Below, piece after piece: positions 60,056 to 64,000 of a stretch of DNA of 64,000 nucleotides. The translations under genes and the position numbers were made by a program. The stretch's first letter is position 1. Each line of letters starts with the position of its first letter. The stretch comes from Phycisphaerae bacterium. Its GTDB lineage: Bacteria; Planctomycetota; Phycisphaerae; UBA1845. Below the pieces are notes generated by a model, which saw only the letters and a list, made by a program, of their open reading frames with translations, did no database searches and was not told the origin of the DNA. The stretch is taken from positions 1 to 64,000 of the forward strand of contig JAGFJJ010000059.1 of assembly GCA_024102815.1 (NCBI GenBank). Direction: 5' to 3'.

Positions 60056-62818
60056 ATGGACACCATCTCAGATTCAATTTTCGCGCGGATCATTCGAGCC
60101 CAATTGCTCTGCACTTGGCATCCCGGACACGCGGTTGCGTTGCCGGTGCTGTCGATCGTGTTGGCGATGTCAGGCGCGGCGTCCGCCGCAGACTGCTTTG
60201 TTGAGCTGTCACCGCTCGATGCGCTGGAGCAGTGGGTTGCATGTGAGACGGTCCCGAATGGCGGTTCAGTCGATGCCGCCTGCTCGCAGTTCGACTACGA
60301 CGCCGACCTCGATGTCGACTTGGCAGACCTTGCCACGTTCGAGCTTCTGTTCAGCTCCACAATGGACCAATGCGGACAGAGGCCGGCTCCGTTCGTCTGT
60401 CTCCACGACGCGTCATATAATGCCGCGACCAACACACTGGTTGCCCACGGAATCTACAGCGCGCTGACACCAAACCCGGTAATTGCCATCGCGGATGGCA
60501 TAACGGGCACCGTCGTTGCTTCCGCGCCGCAAAATCAGGCTGGCGGGCAATTCTCATTTGAGATTCAAGGGATCAGCGGAATCCCGTGCCGGGTGCGTGC
60601 ATCGATGTCGGGAGCATGCTCCATACGCAGTGTCACGGGCGTTCCTTCGAGCTGCAGCTCGACGCCCGGCGGAACTGAGCCGCCGTTCTGCTCCATACTT
60701 TCGCCCGATCAGGATGTCGATGTTACCCTGGGGCAGCTCGTCGTTTTTGCAGGCGCGGCGTTCGACCCGAATGGTGGACCGCTGGCGTATGAATGGGACT
60801 TTGGCGGCGGGGCGGACATTCGGCCGCTTGTGGCGGACCCTGGACCCATCTCCTTCGATTGGAACAACGGCAGCTTTCTTGTCAGGTTCGTGGTGACGGA
60901 CGATTCGGGCTTGCGGTGCGTGAGTTCCGTTACAGTCAACGTCGGAGTGGTCCCGAGCGAGTTGCCACCCATGGTGGCCCAGCAGCCCGCCCCGGGCACG
61001 CCCGGCGCCGGCGGATCGGTGCACACCGTTCTGCCGTTCAACGACCTCGGAATGCATTGTGCAGATCTCGCATCTGACCCGCTCAGTATTCTCCCGCCAT
61101 TCAATACGGTAAATGCTCACGTCATTCGCAGAGGGTCAACGGGGTTGCTGGCGCCGGTTATCCTTGACGACACGGGAGTGGAACTCCGATATTCTGCGGC
61201 AACAAATCCGAACGACCCGGTTGGACCCGATTCGATCAACTCGACAAGCCAGAACTATCCCGTCGGCGCCTCGCTGAAGGATGCCGTGATCCGCAAGACG
61301 GACTTCTGGGACGAATTCGACAACTCGGGGGCGACGATTGCAGCGACCCTCTTTCCCGGCCTGAATCCTCTGCCCGATGAGGGGCTCCAGACTGTCGACA
61401 ATCCTGACCACGGCCGGTACATGCCCGGCATCGATCAGCCGTACCATGACAACGTACCGCAGCTCTTCGGCGATTTCCTCCCGGGCAAGGGGTGGTTTAC
61501 CGCGCAAGGCATCCCCATGACCGGCGTCGACGACCGGGGGAGGCCCAACTCTTATCCACTGATGCGCGTGCAGGCAGTCGACACGTCAACGTCGGAGGTG
61601 CTCGCCACGACGGACGTGGTTGTTCCGGTGTCCTCGGAGGTGGACTGCCGGGATTGTCATACCTTGGGGGGCGTGGGCGCCGATCCGAGTGCCCGTGTTG
61701 CCGGCCCCGCCTTTGTTGCGTCGGCAAGCCCCGACCGCATCGACGTGGAACGCGCCGCGAAGCTGAACGCGCTCTTGCTGCACGACTTCAAACACGGTAC
61801 CACATTCATCAATAACAATGAGCCCGTGCTCTGCGCATCGTGTCACCGATCCAACGCGCTGGCGATCGTCGGAGGCCCGGCGGGTGATCCCCAAGTCCCG
61901 AACATGTCGAACGTCGCCCATGGTTTCCACGGCCGGTTGCAGGTGGCGACCGACGGATCTCTCCTCCGTGACGTTGCCGGGGAGCCCTTGCTTGTCGATC
62001 CACTGGCGCCACCCTCCGATGATCAGTTGCTGATTTCGGCCGATCCGACTGCGCCGATGGAAGACAACTGTTTCAAATGCCATCCCGGCAAGATCACGCA
62101 GTGTTTCCGTGGGGCCATGTTTACAGCGGGTCAGACGTGCGCCTCCTGTCATGGAGGTATGATGGCCGTCGGTGGGGTTTACGCGTTGTCCGACGGGCAG
62201 GCACGTGAACCGTGGGCCGACGAGCCCAGGTGCGGTTCGTGCCACACCGGCAGTGGAGACCAGCCGGTACTCACCCTCGCATATTCTTCCGGTGATCCCG
62301 CTGCGGAACCGCTGCCGGTTATCGATGACCGTTTTGCGGAAATGCCCGGCGTTCTGTATCGGGAGAGTCTCGACGCACATGCCGGCGTGGCCTGCGAAGC
62401 GTGTCACGGCAGCCCGCACGCCATTTGGCCCAATCGGGATCCCGACGCGAATGACAACATACCGGCCATGGAGCTTCAGGGCCATGTGGGCCCGATTCGA
62501 GAGTGCACGGTGTGCCACAATGCCGGGAGTTTCCCCAATGGCACATTGTCGGGACCGCACGGTATGCACCCGGTCAACGACCCGCAGTGGATCCACGGCT
62601 CCAGCGGTAGTTGGCACAGGCACTACTATGAGAACGGTGGCGGTGTCGACCGATGTGCGCCTTGCCATGGGGCAGACCATCTGGGATCGCGTCTGGCGCG
62701 CGTGCCTGTGGACCGTGTGTTGCGAAACACGGAAGGGCAGGTGCTGACAACACTCAAGGCCGGCGAAATTGTCTCCTGTAACCTGTGTCACAGCCTGCAA
62801 GATAGCTTCGGGGATTGA
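60056..62818 (+). CDS. Secreted nine-heme cytochrome c with PKD and dockerin-like segments
   Basis: A 920-aa protein with GGGGGAAAGG upstream. The signal region spans residues 1-45 (long, ending GAASAAD). A dockerin-like loop follows (DYDADLDVDLADLATFELL), then a PKD-type domain (PNGGPLAYEWDFGGG, VRFVVTDDSGLRCVS). The segment FNDLGMHCADLASDPLSILP precedes nine CxxCH heme sites at residues 531, 593, 672, 695, 726, 780, 817, 867 and 908. It is a periplasmic or surface electron carrier with possible redox-enzyme activity; the electron partner is unknown. No cytochrome-maturation genes lie nearby. Confidence 0.92.
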   Translation: MDTISDSIFARIIRAQLLCTWHPGHAVALPVLSIVLAMSGAASAADCFVELSPLDALEQWVACETVPNGGSVDAACSQFDYDADLDVDLADLATFELLFSSTMDQCGQRPAPFVCLHDASYNAATNTLVAHGIYSALTPNPVIAIADGITGTVVASAPQNQAGGQFSFEIQGISGIPCRVRASMSGACSIRSVTGVPSSCSSTPGGTEPPFCSILSPDQDVDVTLGQLVVFAGAAFDPNGGPLAYEWDFGGGADIRPLVADPGPISFDWNNGSFLVRFVVTDDSGLRCVSSVTVNVGVVPSELPPMVAQQPAPGTPGAGGSVHTVLPFNDLGMHCADLASDPLSILPPFNTVNAHVIRRGSTGLLAPVILDDTGVELRYSAATNPNDPVGPDSINSTSQNYPVGASLKDAVIRKTDFWDEFDNSGATIAATLFPGLNPLPDEGLQTVDNPDHGRYMPGIDQPYHDNVPQLFGDFLPGKGWFTAQGIPMTGVDDRGRPNSYPLMRVQAVDTSTSEVLATTDVVVPVSSEVDCRDCHTLGGVGADPSARVAGPAFVASASPDRIDVERAAKLNALLLHDFKHGTTFINNNEPVLCASCHRSNALAIVGGPAGDPQVPNMSNVAHGFHGRLQVATDGSLLRDVAGEPLLVDPLAPPSDDQLLISADPTAPMEDNCFKCHPGKITQCFRGAMFTAGQTCASCHGGMMAVGGVYALSDGQAREPWADEPRCGSCHTGSGDQPVLTLAYSSGDPAAEPLPVIDDRFAEMPGVLYRESLDAHAGVACEACHGSPHAIWPNRDPDANDNIPAMELQGHVGPIRECTVCHNAGSFPNGTLSGPHGMHPVNDPQWIHGSSGSWHRHYYENGGGVDRCAPCHGADHLGSRLARVPVDRVLRNTEGQVLTTLKAGEIVSCNLCHSLQDSFGD

Positions 62819-63307
62819 AGAACGAACCAAGTTCGGAGCGAGTGGAAAACCCAGGGACCGCGTGTAACCGAATGCGGGGCTCTTTTTTCACTAACCGGCG
62901 TTGACACGCAACGACTTCTCCGGACCTCGCGGAAGCGCTCTTGCGATCACGGCGATTCGAACTGGAGTAATCCTCGCCCTGGTCCCTGGACTTTGGCGCG
63001 GATGCCGCAAAAAAACACGTCCAGGGGTCACCTCGCATTCCGGTGAAGTCCGCCGGTTGCCGGTGCGGGTGAGTGTCCGCGAAAAGTATCGCGAGATCAT
63101 TGCCCGAACGCTTAAGGCACTGGGACGGGCAGGCCTTTCGTCGGGCGTTGGGAACCACCTTCACGGCACCAGGAACACCGTTCGTACACCCGTTGCCTGT
63201 GGGCGAAGCCCGGTTAATATCTCCGGACGCGCGGTATCTGAGATTCTCTTGCGGCGCGAATGACCGGCATATATGTAACTTGTTTTTTGACAGTGCTTTA
63301 AGCTCGT
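62819..63307. other. 489-nt gap between cytochrome gene and tRNA remnant
   Basis: Apart from the terminator at 62858-62888 I see nothing definite. Open frames on both strands lack family similarity. Confidence 0.4.
62858..62888 (+). terminator. Terminator after the multiheme cytochrome gene
   Basis: CCGCGT, an 8-nt loop and ATGCGG (one G-U pair) are followed by GGGC and then TCTTTTTT. It lies 40 nt past the stop codon. Confidence 0.6.
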
Positions 63308-63349
63308 GCCGGAGTGGCGGAATTGGCAGACGCGCGGGATTCAAAATCT
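63308..63349 (+). tRNA. 5' half of tRNA-Leu(CAA); 3' half absent
   Basis: GCCGGAGTGGCGGAATTGGC, then AGACGCGCGGGATTCAAAAT, is the acceptor 5' strand, D arm and anticodon stem-loop of a type II bacterial tRNA-Leu with anticodon CAA. After the loop the sequence (CTGGACTATAGG) no longer pairs with the anticodon stem. No variable arm, T arm or CTCCGGC acceptor 3' strand is found downstream in the window. It is therefore a broken tRNA gene, an integration boundary or a misjoined contig. Confidence 0.65.
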
Positions 63350-63414
63350 GGACTATAGGCGATTTTGCCTCAAAAACGCCGATTTGAACCCAAAAAACGC
63401 CAAGATTCACGCGT

Positions 63415-63436
63415 TATTGCGTAAGTATTGCGTAAG
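63415..63436 (+). repeat. Tandem duplication of 11 bp (TATTGCGTAAG x2)
   Basis: Two exact adjacent copies lie 65 nt beyond the tRNA-Leu break. Short exact repeats at this position fit a recombination boundary. Confidence 0.7.
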
Positions 63437-63539
63437 GAGCATTTCACCCGATATCCGGTTTCGCGGACTTCAGCGCAGCCGGGGGTGGCCCGCACGACCA
63501 GTTCGACCGGTACTCCAGCCTGCCCCCCCTCTGATCGGG

Positions 63540-63962
63540 CGCTCCACTGCTTGCCTCGTGCGAGTGACTGGTCGGGGTGTGGGCCTTGAGTACTCGGCAG
63601 CGATTGCCCCAGCCCTTGGGCTCATGAGGAAGGGCTCCATCGTATTGCTGCCGGGGCTGTCGCCGGCCGAGGAGTTTTCGACCCTGGTACATAAGCTAGC
63701 CCAAGAGATCCTGCACGTCGATCGCAAGGACTCAAGCTGGGTGCGGGAGACCGAGGCTGAGACGGTGGCCTTCGTGGTCTGCGAGGCGTCGGCCGGCTAC
63801 ATCCAGCTGCACCAGGGGAACAAGGCGCCCCTCCTGGCCAGCTTTGTGCGGATCCGGGCTGCGGCCTGGGAGGTCATCGAGGGCCTGGAGTTTGGCGAGC
63901 CGGAGGCGGCCGGTCGGGTAGCCCTGCGGGTCTGGGACGGCGGGATGGCGATGGCGGCGTAG
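63540..63962 (+). pseudogene. ArdC/ImmA-type zincin remnant of a mobile element
   Basis: Similarity begins at about GVGLEYSAAIAPALGL and continues through LSPAEEFSTLVHKLAQEILH and VRETEAETVAFVVCEASAGY, then IQLHQGNKAPLLASFVRIRA. This is the C-terminal metallopeptidase-like domain of ArdC-type anti-restriction proteins carried by plasmids and integrative elements. The catalytic HExxH appears as HKLAQ, so Glu and the second His are lost. The N-terminal DNA-binding part is missing. The open frame runs back through the tRNA remnant but has no plausible start. Base composition and codon choice (GGG, CTG, GTC) differ from nearby genes. Confidence 0.65.
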
Positions 63963-64000
63963 GAGGGAGGAGCCGGAGGGTCGACCGGACGGGACTTGGG

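Noticed and set aside
63308..63700. Group I intron or tRNA intron interrupting tRNA-Leu
   Set aside because: No 3' exon (T arm or acceptor 3' strand) was found in the remaining window and no conserved intron core was seen; a truncated tRNA fits better.
1..64000. CRISPR arrays, rRNA operons, complete insertion sequences or transposases
   Set aside because: No regularly spaced direct repeats, rRNA signatures or transposase motifs were seen; the only mobile-element trace is the ArdC-like remnant at the right edge.

Overview
The window is about 62% GC and looks like a chromosome segment of a planctomycete (Planctomycetota, perhaps Phycisphaerae-like). The lineage call is an inference from gene content. 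The evidence is two large Ser/Thr kinases with TPR repeats (one truncated), an ECF sigma factor sitting next to a kinase, a PQQ-propeller protein beginning with the DWPQWRGP signature, secreted proteins with DCNxNGxPDxCD calcium-loop repeats, IPTL-CTERM-like sorting tails, and a PKD/dockerin-like multiheme cytochrome. Genes are dense and often share ATGA or TAATG overlaps.

Region 1 (1-8.6 kb, all minus strand) is a Tad/Flp pilus locus: the start of a probable cpaF at the left edge, then cpaE, a TadG-like vWA protein, the secretin cpaC, cpaB, a tadE-like pseudopilin and the prepilin peptidase cpaA. Two 59-aa Flp pilins lie upstream behind a strong terminator. Region 2 (8.8-18.2 kb, minus) holds a PDZ protein, anti-sigma factor and ECF sigma factor downstream of dnaE, then a TMTC-like membrane TPR protein. 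Region 3 (18.5-29.6 kb) has a DinB-fold protein, an Mla-type lipid transporter whose ATPase and permease are fused in one polypeptide, an HD-GYP protein that overlaps acnA tail to tail, a stand-alone zinc-free-type bS18, a PQQ propeller, a SUKH-type protein and cysK.

Region 4 (29.7-38.1 kb) is the most unusual part. A 1.2 kaa coiled-coil protein is divergent from a tight four-gene plus-strand cluster: a second coiled-coil protein, a non-catalytic FGE-fold protein, a zinc-ribbon TRAFAC-type GTPase, and a protein resembling the GTPase-associated GAP1 family. I read it as an NTP-dependent conflict or signalling system of the kind predicted in multicellular and planctomycete bacteria, in an arrangement that I do not recognise as characterised.

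Region 5 (38.4-45.4 kb) is housekeeping: a bifunctional FtcD and an oversized valyl-tRNA synthetase, followed by a TFIIB-type zinc-ribbon protein and a membrane protein. Region 6 (45.4-62.8 kb) is a plastic surface and secretion region. It holds a kinase fragment fused at a deletion scar to a truncated secreted protein, a subtilase, a decayed LuxR-type response regulator, an ECF-kinase-CTERM operon, and a seven-repeat cysteine-rich protein whose 42-residue six-Cys module recurs once in the CTERM protein. It ends with a YWTD propeller and a nine-heme cytochrome. The right end (63.3-64 kb) carries half of a tRNA-Leu followed by an ArdC-type protease remnant, which suggests an integration or recombination junction.
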